Shown here in pieces: positions 34,660 to 42,664 of a DNA stretch of 64,000 nucleotides (positions are counted from its first letter, which is position 1; the number at the start of each line of letters is the position of its first letter). Origin of the DNA: JAOPZW01 sp963807305 (GTDB taxonomy: Bacteria > Actinomycetota > Thermoleophilia > Solirubrobacterales > Solirubrobacteraceae); contig CAWEBN010000011.1 of NCBI GenBank assembly GCA_963807305.1, forward strand, positions 346,998 through 410,997, in the 5' to 3' direction. The position numbers and the translations under genes are program-made. The notes under the pieces are model-generated. The model ran no database searches. It saw nothing but the letters and a program-made list of their open reading frames with translations, and was not told the DNA's origin.

Positions 34660-35238
34660 ATGTCCACGAACGCTGCTGATGAGCTGCGCCCGATCACGAG
34701 CCTGTGGTGGCTGCCCGTGCTGTTCGGCGTCGTGACCTGTGGCGTGGGCGTGTTCTTCGTCGTCTCGCCCCATGAGACGCTCAGCACGTTCACCGTCATC
34801 GCCGGCATCTTCCTGCTCGTCGACGGCGTGCTCGCGCTCCTCGGCTCGGTCTTCGGCCATGGTGACGGCCGGGCTCTGCTCGCGCTCATCGGCGTGCTCA
34901 GCGCGATCGCGGGCCTCGTGCTGATCAAGAAGCCGTTCGAAACGCTCGTGGTGTTCACGCTGATCGTCGGCGTCTGGTTCGTGGTCGAAGGCGTCGTGCG
35001 GTTCGTGGTGGCGCTGGCATCGCGCGAGGGGCGCGGCGGCAACATCGTCACCGCGATGCTCGACGTGGTCGCGGGCATCGTGATCCTGGCCTGGCCGGAT
35101 CTCGGCCTGTCGACGCTCGCCGTCATCATCGGCATCGTGCTGATCGTGCGTGGCGCCCTGTTCCTCGTCGCCGGCTGGCAGCTCCACAAGGCAGACGGCG
35201 ATCTGCGCGACGGCGTGGCCGCGCCCGCGGGCGTCTGA
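34660..35238 (+). CDS. HdeD/DUF308-family membrane protein
   Basis: 192 residues from ATG 34660, with GGAGG at 34646-34650. Six hydrophobic helices occur in three repeats of the DUF308 module (WWLPVLFGVVTCGVGVFFVV, TLSTFTVIAGIFLLVDGVLA; GLVLIKKPFETLVVFTLIVG; GIVILAWPDLGLSTLAVIIG). HdeD in enteric bacteria protects against acid; the role here is unknown. A second possible start, GTG 34606, has its own GGGGAGG site at 34593-34599 and would add 18 residues. Confidence 0.88.
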   Translation: MSTNAADELRPITSLWWLPVLFGVVTCGVGVFFVVSPHETLSTFTVIAGIFLLVDGVLALLGSVFGHGDGRALLALIGVLSAIAGLVLIKKPFETLVVFTLIVGVWFVVEGVVRFVVALASREGRGGNIVTAMLDVVAGIVILAWPDLGLSTLAVIIGIVLIVRGALFLVAGWQLHKADGDLRDGVAAPAGV

Positions 35239-35295
35239 GACCCGCGTCAGGTCGCCACTGAGCCCCGCAGCGCGATCTCCGCGTCGCGGGCATCC

Positions 35296-35365
35296 CTCGC
35301 GCCCGTGAGCTGATCAGCCTCACAGCGGCGCTCGCGCCCGTGAGCTGATCGGCCTCACAGCGGCG
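35296..35365. repeat. Two tandem 35-bp repeats with internal palindrome
   Basis: CTCGCGCCCGTGAGCTGATC continues to GCGGCG in each copy (35296-35330 and 35331-35365), differing at one base. Within each, GTGAGCTGATCAGCCTCAC is a near-perfect palindrome centred on CTGATCAG (CTGATCGG in copy 2). They sit about 100 bases before the DHA2 exporter and after the HdeD gene, so paired operator sites for a TetR/MarR-type repressor are plausible. Confidence 0.6.
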
Positions 35366-35466
35366 CTCACGAACGTGACGACCAGCGCCGCGCCTGCGCT
35401 ATGTCACACCGGTCGCTCGCCATGCGTCAGACCGTCAGGACTCGAACTCGATTGAAAGTGATCCTG

Positions 35467-37029
35467 ATGGCACGCAAATGGTGGACGTTGATCGCGGTGA
35501 GCACCGGGGTGTTCATGCTCCTGCTCGACATCACGATCGTGAACGTCGCGCTCCCCGACATCCAGCGCGCGTTCCACGCATCCCTCTCGGACTTGCAGTG
35601 GACGATCGACGCTTATGCTCTGACCCTCGCGGCGTTCCTGCTCATGGCGGGCTCGCTTGCGGACATGTTCGGCCGGCGGCTGTTGTTCGCGATAGGCCTC
35701 GCCGTGTTCACCGCAGGGTCGTTCGCCTGTGGCCTGGCGAGCGGACCGGTGTTCCTCATCGCCGCGCGGGCCGGGCAGGGCGTCGGCGGGGCGATCATGT
35801 TCGCCACCTCGCTGGCCCTGATCGCGCAGGCCTTCCACGGCCGCGACAGGGCGGTGGCCTTCGGCCTGCTGGGCGCGATCACGGGCGTCGCCGTCGCCGT
35901 CGGTCCCGTGCTGGGCGGGCTGCTGACCAGCGGCATCTCGTGGCGGTGGATCTTCTTCGTCAACATCCCGATCGGGATCGCCGCGCTCCTGGTGACGCTC
36001 AGAAAGGTCGACGAGTCGCGCAACCCGTTCGCGCGGCGGCCGGACATCGCGGGGTTCCTGACCTTCAGCAGCGGCCTTGCCGCGCTCACCTACGGCCTGA
36101 TCCGCAGCAACCCGGACGGCTGGGGCTCGACCACCGTCGTCGTCTCGCTGACGGCGTCCGCCCTTCTGCTCGCCGGCTTCGTCGTCGTCGAGCGCGTGCA
36201 ACGCGAGCCGATGCTCGACCTGCGTCTGCTGCGCAAGCCGACGTTCAGCGGCGGCCTGATCGCCGCGCTGGCGGTCAACGGCGCGCTGTTCTCGCTGCTG
36301 ACCTATCTGATCCTCTACTTCGAGCAGACGCTCGGGCTGACGGCCGCGCAGACGGGCGTGCGCTTCCTGCCGCTGACCGGTGCCATCTTCTTGGCCTCGG
36401 GCATCGCCGGACGGCTCAGCGACCGCGTTCCCGCTCGCGCTCTCATCTCGCTCGGCTTCGTGCTGATCGGTGCGGGGTTGCTGCTCATGCGAGGGCTCAC
36501 TGTCGATTCGACCTGGTCGCACCTGCTGGCGGGCATGATCGTCGCCGGCATCGGCGCGGGGCTCGTGAACGTGCCGCTGGCGGCGACGGCGATCGGCATC
36601 GTGGAGCCGGCGCGCGCCGGCATGGCCTCGGGCGTCAACACGACGTTCCGTCAGGTCGGCACGGCCACCGGTGTCGCGGCGCTCGGCGCGATCTTCGCCA
36701 CCCAGGTGCGATCCACCGTGACGGCGCAGCTCAGCACCTCCGGGCTCGGCGACCATGTCGGCGGCATCGCGCATGCGATCGGGGCGGGCGGCATGAGCGG
36801 TGTCGTCGCGCGCCTTCCCCACGGCGTGCAGCCGGCCGTCGTCCACGCCGGCCATGCCGGCTTCGTCGACGGCCTCAACCACATCCTCATCATCGGAGCG
36901 TGCATCGCCTTCGCAGCGGCCGTCGCGACGCTCGTCCTCATTCGCGAGCGCGACTTCGTCGAGTCGGCCGAGCACGAGGCGATCGCCAGCGAGCCTCGCT
37001 CCCGGCAGCCTCAGCCCTCGCTCGCCTGA
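35467..37029 (+). CDS. DHA2-type MFS drug exporter
   Basis: 520-residue 14-helix drug:H+ antiporter of the EmrB/QacA family. Helix 1 motif LLLDITIVNVALPDIQRAF (motif D1), loop motif A GSLADMFGRRLLF, motif B ARAGQGVGGAIMF and motif C GAITGVAVAVGPVLGG are all present. The frame is open from 35401, but ATG 35467 (MARKWWTLIAV) matches the usual N-terminus. No strong ribosome site was seen. The palindromic repeats upstream suggest repression; no regulator gene lies directly beside it. Intact, unlike the exporter at 12-14 kb. Confidence 0.92.
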   Translation: MARKWWTLIAVSTGVFMLLLDITIVNVALPDIQRAFHASLSDLQWTIDAYALTLAAFLLMAGSLADMFGRRLLFAIGLAVFTAGSFACGLASGPVFLIAARAGQGVGGAIMFATSLALIAQAFHGRDRAVAFGLLGAITGVAVAVGPVLGGLLTSGISWRWIFFVNIPIGIAALLVTLRKVDESRNPFARRPDIAGFLTFSSGLAALTYGLIRSNPDGWGSTTVVVSLTASALLLAGFVVVERVQREPMLDLRLLRKPTFSGGLIAALAVNGALFSLLTYLILYFEQTLGLTAAQTGVRFLPLTGAIFLASGIAGRLSDRVPARALISLGFVLIGAGLLLMRGLTVDSTWSHLLAGMIVAGIGAGLVNVPLAATAIGIVEPARAGMASGVNTTFRQVGTATGVAALGAIFATQVRSTVTAQLSTSGLGDHVGGIAHAIGAGGMSGVVARLPHGVQPAVVHAGHAGFVDGLNHILIIGACIAFAAAVATLVLIRERDFVESAEHEAIASEPRSRQPQPSLA

Positions 37030-37084
37030 GCGTGACCACAGCCCGGCCGCGCGACCACTGGACGTCGGTCGCGCGCGCCGGGTC

Positions 37085-37111
37085 TGTCCAAATGGTCGCG
37101 CGTGCTGCGAC
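37085..37111 (+). promoter_or_regulatory. Candidate ECF42 promoter (DGPF-sigma operon)
   Basis: TGTCCA (37085-37090), 17 bases, CGAC (37108-37111), followed by a conserved CGACGTxxTxxTGAGGCCGC context. The same arrangement occurs at 38857-38883. The published ECF42 promoter has TGTCGA at -35 and CGA(C/T) at -10, so this is a one-base variant. It precedes the DGPF gene start by 53 bases. Confidence 0.6.
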
Positions 37112-37164
37112 GTGATGATGAGGCCGCGTAGGGTGCGGCACAGAGCACGAACCTTGGAGGCGTG

Positions 37165-37578
37165 ATGTCCCAGTACATGCTGCTGGTGTACGAGGAGGAG
37201 GTCGACCCGGCCGTGCAGGCCGAGCGCGAGAAGCAGCTGCCGATGTTCGTGGAGCTGCACCGCAACCTGCGCGAGGCCGGCCTGCTCGTGGGCGTCCGGC
37301 GGCTGTATTCGGTGCAGAGCGCGACGTCGGTCCGCGTGCGCGACGGGCAGACGGAGATCATCGACGGCCCGTTCGCGGTGACCAAGGAGGTCCTGGCCGG
37401 CTACTACATCCTGGAATGCGCCGACCTCGACGAGGCGCTCCGGCAGGCCGCGCGGCTGCCGATGGCGCCCTGGGCGACGCTCGAGGTCCGCCCGGTCATG
37501 GCGGCCGACGAGTGGCTGAGGGTGGCGCGGGAGGCCGGCGCCGACGTGCCCGACGAGGCGGTCGAATACCTGGCGTGA
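37165..37578 (+). CDS. YCII/DGPF-domain protein, ECF42 partner
   Basis: 137-residue YCII-related protein with a ferredoxin-like fold: MLLVYEEEVDPAV opens, VRVRDGQTEIIDGPFAVTKE gives the DGPF motif, and AGYYILECADLDEAL follows. DGPF proteins are the standard genomic partner of ECF42 sigma factors. The ATG at 37165 has TTGGAGG at 37154-37160. Its TGA stop overlaps the GTG start of the sigma factor gene. Biochemical role unknown; one idea is a small dioxygenase-like or binding protein feeding a signal to the sigma factor. Confidence 0.9.
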   Translation: MSQYMLLVYEEEVDPAVQAEREKQLPMFVELHRNLREAGLLVGVRRLYSVQSATSVRVRDGQTEIIDGPFAVTKEVLAGYYILECADLDEALRQAARLPMAPWATLEVRPVMAADEWLRVAREAGADVPDEAVEYLA

Positions 37579-38840
37579 GCCGAGACGCTCAGCCGGCCGA
37601 CGCGGTCTCCGCCGCGGTCACGGGTGCCTTTCGCGACGAGCGGGCGATCGTGCTGGCCACCCTGATCCGGCAGGTCGGCGACTTCCAGCTGGCCGAGGAC
37701 GCGGTGCAGGACGCGTTCGAGGCGGCGGTCACCGTCTGGCGGCGCGACGGGGTTCCGGCCAATCCCGGGGCGTGGATCACCACGGCCGCGCGACGGCGGG
37801 CGATCGATCGCCTGCGCCGCAACCGGTCGGTGGCCGATCGCGCCGAGCGCCTGGCCGAGCTGACGCGCCTGGACGCCGAGCACGTGGAGCCATCCATGGA
37901 CGATGAGAGCACGATCGTCGACGATCGGCTGCGGCTGGTCTTCACCTGCTGTCACCCGGCACTGGAGATGCCCGCGCGTGTGGCGCTCACGCTCCGTGCG
38001 CTCGGGGGCATGACGACCGGCGAGATCGCCCGCGCCTTCCTGGTCGCCGAGCCGACCATGGGCAAGCGGATCGTGCGCGCGAAGCGCAAGATCGCCGACG
38101 CGCGCATCCCCTACCGGGTGCCGGCCGACGAGGAGCTGCCCGACCGCCTGCGCGGCGTCCTGCAGGTGGTGTACCTGATCTTCAACGAGGGCTACGCGGC
38201 GACCGAGGGCGATCGACTCGTACGCGAGGAGCTGTGCGACGAGGCGATCCGCCTCGGGGAGCTGCTGTGTCGGCTGATGCCCGATGACGCCGAGGTGTGG
38301 GGGCTGCTGGCCCTGATGCTGCTCCACGACGCGCGGCGCGCCGCCCGCGTGGATCCGAGCGGCCGGTACGTCGCGCTCGACGCCCAGGACCGGTCGCTCT
38401 GGGATCAGGAGCGGATCGGCGAGGGCCTCGCCAAGCTGGAGCGCGCCGTGCGCCTGCGCGACCCCCGCGAGTATCAGCTGCAGGCCGCGATCACGGCCCT
38501 GCAGATCCAGGCCCCGGACGCCGAGGCCACCGACTGGGCGCAGATCGCCGAGCTCTACGGCGCCCTGGGCAGGCTCAACCCGTCGCCGGTGGTCGAGCTC
38601 AACCGCGCGGTCGCCGTCGGCCTGGCCGCCGGGCCGGCGGCGGGCCTGGAGCTGCTCGAGCCGCTGCTCGCCGATCCGGCGCTCGAGCGCTACCAGCCGC
38701 TGTACGCGGCGCACGCCGAGTTGCTCAGCCGCTCGGGCGACGCCGAGGGCGCCGCGCGCGCGTACGAGCGCGCGATCGCGCTCAGCGCCAACGCGGTTGA
38801 GCGCGCCGAGCTCGAGCGCCGCCTGGGCGCGCTGCACTGA
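37575..38840 (+). CDS. ECF42-type RNA polymerase sigma factor
   Basis: 421-residue extracytoplasmic-function sigma factor with a long C-terminal extension. Sigma-2 is about 20-90 (VGDFQLAEDAVQDAFEAAV, PANPGAWITTAARRRAIDRL), sigma-4 about 115-175 (RVALTLRALGGMTTGEIARA, AEPTMGKRIVRAKRKI). The extension (about 190-420) is a TPR-like helical domain (VLQVVYLIFNEGYAATEGDR, LWDQERIGEGLAKLERAVRL, GRLNPSPVVELNRAVAVGLA), characteristic of ECF42 and needed for its activity. The start is GTG 37575, overlapping the DGPF stop. No anti-sigma gene is present, as usual for this group. Confidence 0.93.
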   Translation: MSRDAQPADAVSAAVTGAFRDERAIVLATLIRQVGDFQLAEDAVQDAFEAAVTVWRRDGVPANPGAWITTAARRRAIDRLRRNRSVADRAERLAELTRLDAEHVEPSMDDESTIVDDRLRLVFTCCHPALEMPARVALTLRALGGMTTGEIARAFLVAEPTMGKRIVRAKRKIADARIPYRVPADEELPDRLRGVLQVVYLIFNEGYAATEGDRLVREELCDEAIRLGELLCRLMPDDAEVWGLLALMLLHDARRAARVDPSGRYVALDAQDRSLWDQERIGEGLAKLERAVRLRDPREYQLQAAITALQIQAPDAEATDWAQIAELYGALGRLNPSPVVELNRAVAVGLAAGPAAGLELLEPLLADPALERYQPLYAAHAELLSRSGDAEGAARAYERAIALSANAVERAELERRLGALH

Positions 38841-38856
38841 ACGAATCGGCTGGGCC

Positions 38857-38883
38857 TGTCCAAAGCGGCCCCGCTGGTGCGAC
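38857..38883 (+). promoter_or_regulatory. Candidate ECF42 promoter (small gene / DUF899)
   Basis: TGTCCA (38857-38862), 17 bases, CGAC (38880-38883). About 45 bases around it match the promoter at 37085, including the downstream TGAGGCCGC. It lies 113 bases before the small gene at 38996 and upstream of the third DUF899 gene, marking these as likely ECF42 targets. Confidence 0.6.
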
Positions 38884-38995
38884 GTCTTGTTGAGGCCGCC
38901 ACCGAGCATCCGCGCCGGGCGACGACATGAGTCGCGCCGACCGAGCTCGTGGTCCGACCTCCACCGATGCCCTCAGCTACCGAAGGGAGCCGACC

Positions 38996-39184
38996 ATGAT
39001 CGACCTCGCCATCGTCACCGCCAACGTTGCGCGCGACCGCGTCGCGGAGCAGTTCCACAGCGCGCCCGCGACCGATGCGCCCGCCCCGACCGCCGTGGCC
39101 CCGGTGCGCCGCGCCGCCGTCCGGGGCCTGCGGGCGTTCGCCGATCGCCTCGAGGCCGCGCCGCGCTTCGCGACGCAGGTCTGA
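38996..39184 (+). CDS. Small hypothetical protein in ECF42-linked operon
   Basis: 62 residues (MIDLAIVTANVARDRVAEQF, then an Ala/Pro-rich linker, then VRRAAVRGLRAFADRLEAAP). A GAAGGGA ribosome site lies 8 bases before ATG 38996. Two amphipathic helices joined by an Ala-Pro linker are suggested. It lies between the candidate ECF42 promoter and the DUF899 gene (66-base gap), so co-transcription is likely. No family recognised. Confidence 0.5.
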   Translation: MIDLAIVTANVARDRVAEQFHSAPATDAPAPTAVAPVRRAAVRGLRAFADRLEAAPRFATQV

Positions 39185-39250
39185 CGGGAGAGCGGCCGAG
39201 GCCGAACCGGCCATCGCCTGACCAAAGCCACCAGAACACAAGGAGAGACC

Positions 39251-39985
39251 ATGAAGATGCCGCCGATCGTTTCGCCGCAGGAGTGGCAGGCCGCACGCGA
39301 GGAGTTGCTCGTGAAGGAGAAGGAGCTGACGCGCGCTCGCGATGCGCTGGCCGCGGAGCGCCGCCGGATGCCGAGGATGGCTGTCGAGAAGGAGTACCGC
39401 TTCGAGGGTCCGAACGGGCAGGCGCGTCTGCTCGACCTGTTCGCAGGGCGCCGTCAGCTGATCGTCTACCGGTTCTTCTTCGAGCCCGGCGTCGCCGGCT
39501 GGCCGGAGAGCGGGTGCCGCGGGTGCTCGTTCATGGCCGACCAGGTCGCGCACCTCGCCCATCTGAACTCGCGTGACACCACGCTCGCCTACGTCTCGCG
39601 CGCGCCGCAGGCCGACATCGAGCGCTGGAAGGCGCGGATGGGCTGGGACATCCCCTGGTACACGATCACCGACGACTTCGACGCAGACTTCGGCGTGGAC
39701 GAGTGGCACGGCACCAACGCCTTCTACCGCGACGACGACGACCGGGTCTTCCGCACCTACTTCATCAACTCGCGCGGCGATGAGGCGCTGGGCACCGCCT
39801 GGGCCTACCTGGACATGACCGCGCTCGGCCGCCAGGAGGACTGGGAGGACTCGCCCGAGGGCTATCCGCAGAGCCCGCCGTACGGGTGGTGGAACCTGCA
39901 CGACGAGTACGACCAGGCGACCGTCTTCGAGGCGGCCCTGTCCGCGGCCGCCGCCTCGCAGCGCGGCTCGAGGTCACGCCCGTGA
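39251..39985 (+). CDS. DUF899 thioredoxin-fold protein (copy 3)
   Basis: 244 residues. The family blocks are all present: EWQAAREELLVKEKELTRAR, MAVEKEYRFEGPNG, LLDLFAGRRQLIVYRFFFEP, the CxxC motif as CRGC, SRAPQADIERWKARMGWDIP and a conserved tail GWWNLHDEYDQ. It is only distantly similar to copies 1 and 2 and has a larger insertion before the CxxC. AAGGAGAG precedes ATG 39251. Placement under an ECF42-like promoter hints at a stress or redox role. Its TGA stop overlaps the ATG of the next small gene. Confidence 0.9.
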   Translation: MKMPPIVSPQEWQAAREELLVKEKELTRARDALAAERRRMPRMAVEKEYRFEGPNGQARLLDLFAGRRQLIVYRFFFEPGVAGWPESGCRGCSFMADQVAHLAHLNSRDTTLAYVSRAPQADIERWKARMGWDIPWYTITDDFDADFGVDEWHGTNAFYRDDDDRVFRTYFINSRGDEALGTAWAYLDMTALGRQEDWEDSPEGYPQSPPYGWWNLHDEYDQATVFEAALSAAAASQRGSRSRP

Positions 39986-40119
39986 TGGTGATGGCGCACG
40001 TCGGCGGCGTGCCCGTCGAGGAGATGGTCCCGATGCTGGCGGGCACCGGGACCGGGTTGCTGGTGGCGCGCGCGTGGCTGATGCTGCGCGTGCGACGCCG
40101 GCGCAAGCCCGGCACGTAG
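39985..40119 (+). CDS. Very small membrane protein
   Basis: 44 residues: VMAHVGGVPVEEMVPMLAG, one hydrophobic helix (TGTGLLVARAWLMLRV) and a basic tail RRRRKPGT. The AHVGG..VEE opening is a pattern I associate with small membrane peptides in actinobacteria. The start ATG 39985 shares a base with the upstream TGA (TGATG), so translation is coupled to the DUF899 gene. No function assigned. Confidence 0.5.
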   Translation: MVMAHVGGVPVEEMVPMLAGTGTGLLVARAWLMLRVRRRRKPGT

Positions 40120-40159
40120 CGGGCGATCGACATGGCAGTCGCGTGCGAACATCGGCTTC

Positions 40160-41086
40160 TTGGCGAGCGATCGGGAGACCGCCGCGGACTGGGCGCTGGC
40201 ACGGGTCGCGGCGGTCCGCGACGAGCCGGCGGCGCGGCTGGCGCTGGCGGCTCGGACCTACCGGGGACCGACCGGGCAGGCTCCGCGGCACCTTCCCTTC
40301 AGGCGAGCGGCCATGTCGTTCATGCGCTGGCAGGCCGAGCGCGGCGTCCTCCATCCAACCGACGCGACGCCGCCGGGAAGCCCCTGGTGGCGGGCGGTCA
40401 ACGAGCGGCTGCTGCGAGATGGATGCGAAGCGGTGGCGCGCTCCGGCGGCCTGCGCGGCGAGCCGTCATCACCGACCATCGGACCCTGGATGGCCTTCGT
40501 CGCCAGTCCGACGCCCCGGACGTACTACGCCGCCCACAACACGAGCATCGTCGCCGCCTACGTGGGCAACCGCGGTCTGGCCGAGATGGAGAGCATGGCG
40601 GAGCGCTTCTTCCTGAACGTGGTCCTGGTGCGCGTGCTCTACGCCCACGCGCTGGTCGCGGCGCCCTCGCTGGCACTCGGCCCGCTGGCTGCACTCGGAC
40701 CGGTGCTCGGCGATCCCAGGCTCGGCATGGCAGGCGCCTTTCTCTCCTTGCGCCGAGTGCTTCCGGATCGCTACCCGCTGGCCAGCGAGGTCGAGACCTA
40801 TGTGGCCGACGAGCAGAGCCTCGGGCGCATCCTCGACTACGGCGTCATCGCGCCGCGCCTGCAGCGACTGTACGACTGGTCCGCCATCGAACTCGGACAT
40901 CCCGGCCTTCGCGACCTGATCCGCGACGGCAGCCCGACCTACGCCTGGTCCTACGCGCAGCGGCACGTCTGGACCAAGGCGCGCATGCCACTGGCCGCCC
41001 GCGCGCTCACGCGTGCGACCTCACCGCGCCGGTCGCTCCGCCACGGCGGGCACGGCGCTACGCCTCGCGACCGGCCCACACGGTGA
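40160..41086 (+). CDS. Conserved protein of unknown function
   Basis: 308 residues from a TTG at 40160; a first ATG lies at 40313 (MSFMRWQAERGVLHP). The chain is mostly helical, with motifs such as HLPFRRAAMSFMRWQAERGV, PWWRAVNERLLRDGCEA, GPWMAFVASPTPRTYYAAHN, a semi-hydrophobic stretch FLNVVLVRVLYAHALVAAPS and DRYPLASEVETYVADEQSLG. These look like a defined family rather than a chance frame, but I cannot name it. No signal peptide. The 3' end overlaps the convergent hypothetical gene by 29 bases. Start uncertain. Confidence 0.55.
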   Translation: MASDRETAADWALARVAAVRDEPAARLALAARTYRGPTGQAPRHLPFRRAAMSFMRWQAERGVLHPTDATPPGSPWWRAVNERLLRDGCEAVARSGGLRGEPSSPTIGPWMAFVASPTPRTYYAAHNTSIVAAYVGNRGLAEMESMAERFFLNVVLVRVLYAHALVAAPSLALGPLAALGPVLGDPRLGMAGAFLSLRRVLPDRYPLASEVETYVADEQSLGRILDYGVIAPRLQRLYDWSAIELGHPGLRDLIRDGSPTYAWSYAQRHVWTKARMPLAARALTRATSPRRSLRHGGHGATPRDRPTR

Positions 41087-41312
41087 CGCGCTCGAGCGGC
41101 AGGCCCACCTTCGTCGCGACGAGCCACGCTGCGTGGTCCTCGTTCTCCGTCCAGACGTCGCGCACCGCGATGACCGCACCGTCGCGCTCGATCGTCCAGC
41201 CTGCCTGCTTGGCCGCCGCCTCGAGCGCCGATCGGTGCTCCCCAAGGTCGAACCCCTCGGGCAACGTGACGTCGAACGGCTCAGACCCCTGCGGACGGTC
41301 GCGCTTGGACAC
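41058..41312 (-). CDS. Small hypothetical protein
   Basis: 84 residues (MSKRDRPQGSEPFDVTLPEG, helix HRSALEAAAKQAGWTI, strands VIAVRDVWTENED and GLPLERVTVWAGREA). The alpha-beta pattern suggests a small folded domain. Upstream of the ATG at 41312 no clear ribosome site was seen. It shares its last 29 bases with the convergent gene at 40160. Family not recognised. Confidence 0.5.
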   Translation of the reverse strand: MSKRDRPQGSEPFDVTLPEGFDLGEHRSALEAAAKQAGWTIERDGAVIAVRDVWTENEDHAAWLVATKVGLPLERVTVWAGREA

Positions 41313-41344
41313 AAGGGAAGCCTAGTCCCGCACGGCTCGGGGCT

Positions 41345-42076
41345 CTAGCTGCCGGGGCGGTGCTGCGGCCGAGCACGGACGGCCTGCACGACGATCACCG
41401 CGGCGACGAGGAAGAGCGTGGCCCAGAGCGAGTAGTGCCCGATGGCGTCGGTGACGTCCACGGCGCGCTGCCCGAGTTCGTAGCCGAGCGTGGCCAGCAG
41501 GCCGGTCCACAGCAGGGTGCCGGTCACATCGAGCACGAGGAAGGTCGCGAGGCGCATGCCGCCGTCCCCGACGGCTGCGTAGATGAGCACAGAGGGGATC
41601 GGGAGCACGGGAGCGAGCACCACAGCCAGGGGACCGAAGCGGCGCTCCAGCGTGTGCAGGCGCGCCAGACGGCGCTTGGCCCTGGCGTCGTCGCGGCCGA
41701 GCAGCCAGACGAAGACGCGGTCGCCCCAGCGTCGGCCCGCCCACCAGAACAGCCAGTCGAACATCATCACGCTCGGAACGCCGAGCAGCACCGCGAGCGC
41801 GAACGACGTCTGGCCGACGCTGGCGCGCGCGCCCATGTTGATGATCGAGGCGGTCGAGCCGCGCACGAGCTCCAGCAGGGCCGGATGCGAGGAGCCGAGC
41901 AGCGGGAACAGCGGCAGCAGCACGAGGCCGTAGAGGCCCGAGAGCGCGATGCCGCCGACGATGATGCGGTCGGCGGGCTGCATCGGGCCGTCCCACGGGG
42001 TCGGCAGGGCGCGACGCTGAGGACGCTCCCGAGCGCCGTCCGGGTGCTCAGGCTCGAGGAGGGGCTGCTCGTTCAC
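41345..42076 (-). CDS. DedA/SNARE-associated (VTT-domain) membrane protein
   Basis: 243 residues with a cytoplasmic N-terminus rich in Glu/Pro/Arg, then a VTT-type membrane domain: GASVGQTSFALAVLLGVPSV, a re-entrant loop region FDWLFWWAGRRWGDRVFVWL, the basic RRLARLHTLERRFGPLAVVL segment, and helices through LWATLFLVAAVIVVQAVRA. DedA proteins are linked to lipid scrambling (undecaprenyl phosphate or PE recycling) and envelope stress. The reading agrees with the family length of 200-240. Confidence 0.82.
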   Translation of the reverse strand: MNEQPLLEPEHPDGARERPQRRALPTPWDGPMQPADRIIVGGIALSGLYGLVLLPLFPLLGSSHPALLELVRGSTASIINMGARASVGQTSFALAVLLGVPSVMMFDWLFWWAGRRWGDRVFVWLLGRDDARAKRRLARLHTLERRFGPLAVVLAPVLPIPSVLIYAAVGDGGMRLATFLVLDVTGTLLWTGLLATLGYELGQRAVDVTDAIGHYSLWATLFLVAAVIVVQAVRARPQHRPGS

Positions 42077-42664
42077 AGTGGGCGAGTCGTCAGGGCGACG
42101 AATTCGGCTCCATTGCGATCACGATAGAGCGACGACGCGTGCGCTTGCGCCTGGCCGCGTGGACGGGGCCGGGAATCGCCGGGCGGCCCCGGTCGGGGTC
42201 AGGCGATGCCCTCGTCCGAACGCTCGCCGGTGTGAGCTGTTGCTCCTCGTCTGCGGTCGCTGAGGGCGAGGAGGCCGATGCTCAGCTCGTACAGGGCGAA
42301 GAGGGGATCATCTCGAGCAGCGTGGTGACCGGGTCGGTGCCGGGAAGCGAGCGCGTAGGCGAAGATCACGACTGCGCCGGGCCCGGCGGCGGCCCCGCAT
42401 CGCCCGGGGTTCTCACGATCGTCACGGCTTGCGCCTTGCGCCCTGCTGAAGTGGGGCACCCGCGGGCGCGACCCCCGCGGGCGGTGCACCGCCCGCGCGG
42501 GCAACTCTCCTCCTAGCCCGCGCCGACATCGGGCACCGAAGGCGTAGCGGCGCCGGACCCACGCGACAGGCGAGCGGGTCCGGCGCTCGCTCGCCACACG
42601 GCCGCGGTGTAGGCGAGGCGCACCAAGATCATCGGGCGAGCACGGCCCCCGAGACCGTCGCAAG
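42077..42664. other. Gap with palindromic hairpin and a possible tiny gene
   Basis: 588 bases with no confident gene. GCGGGCGGTGCACCGCCCGC (42477-42496) is a perfect 20-base palindrome flanked by further GC pairing and could be a terminator or operator. On the minus strand an ATG at 42632 opens a 39-codon frame to TAG 42513 whose start (MILVRLAYTAAVW) resembles a stretch at 19.67 kb; evidence for translation is weak. Confidence 0.4.

Noticed and set aside
35404..37260. 618-codon minus-strand open frame
   Set aside because: Fully antisense to the DHA2 exporter, with low-complexity charged composition.
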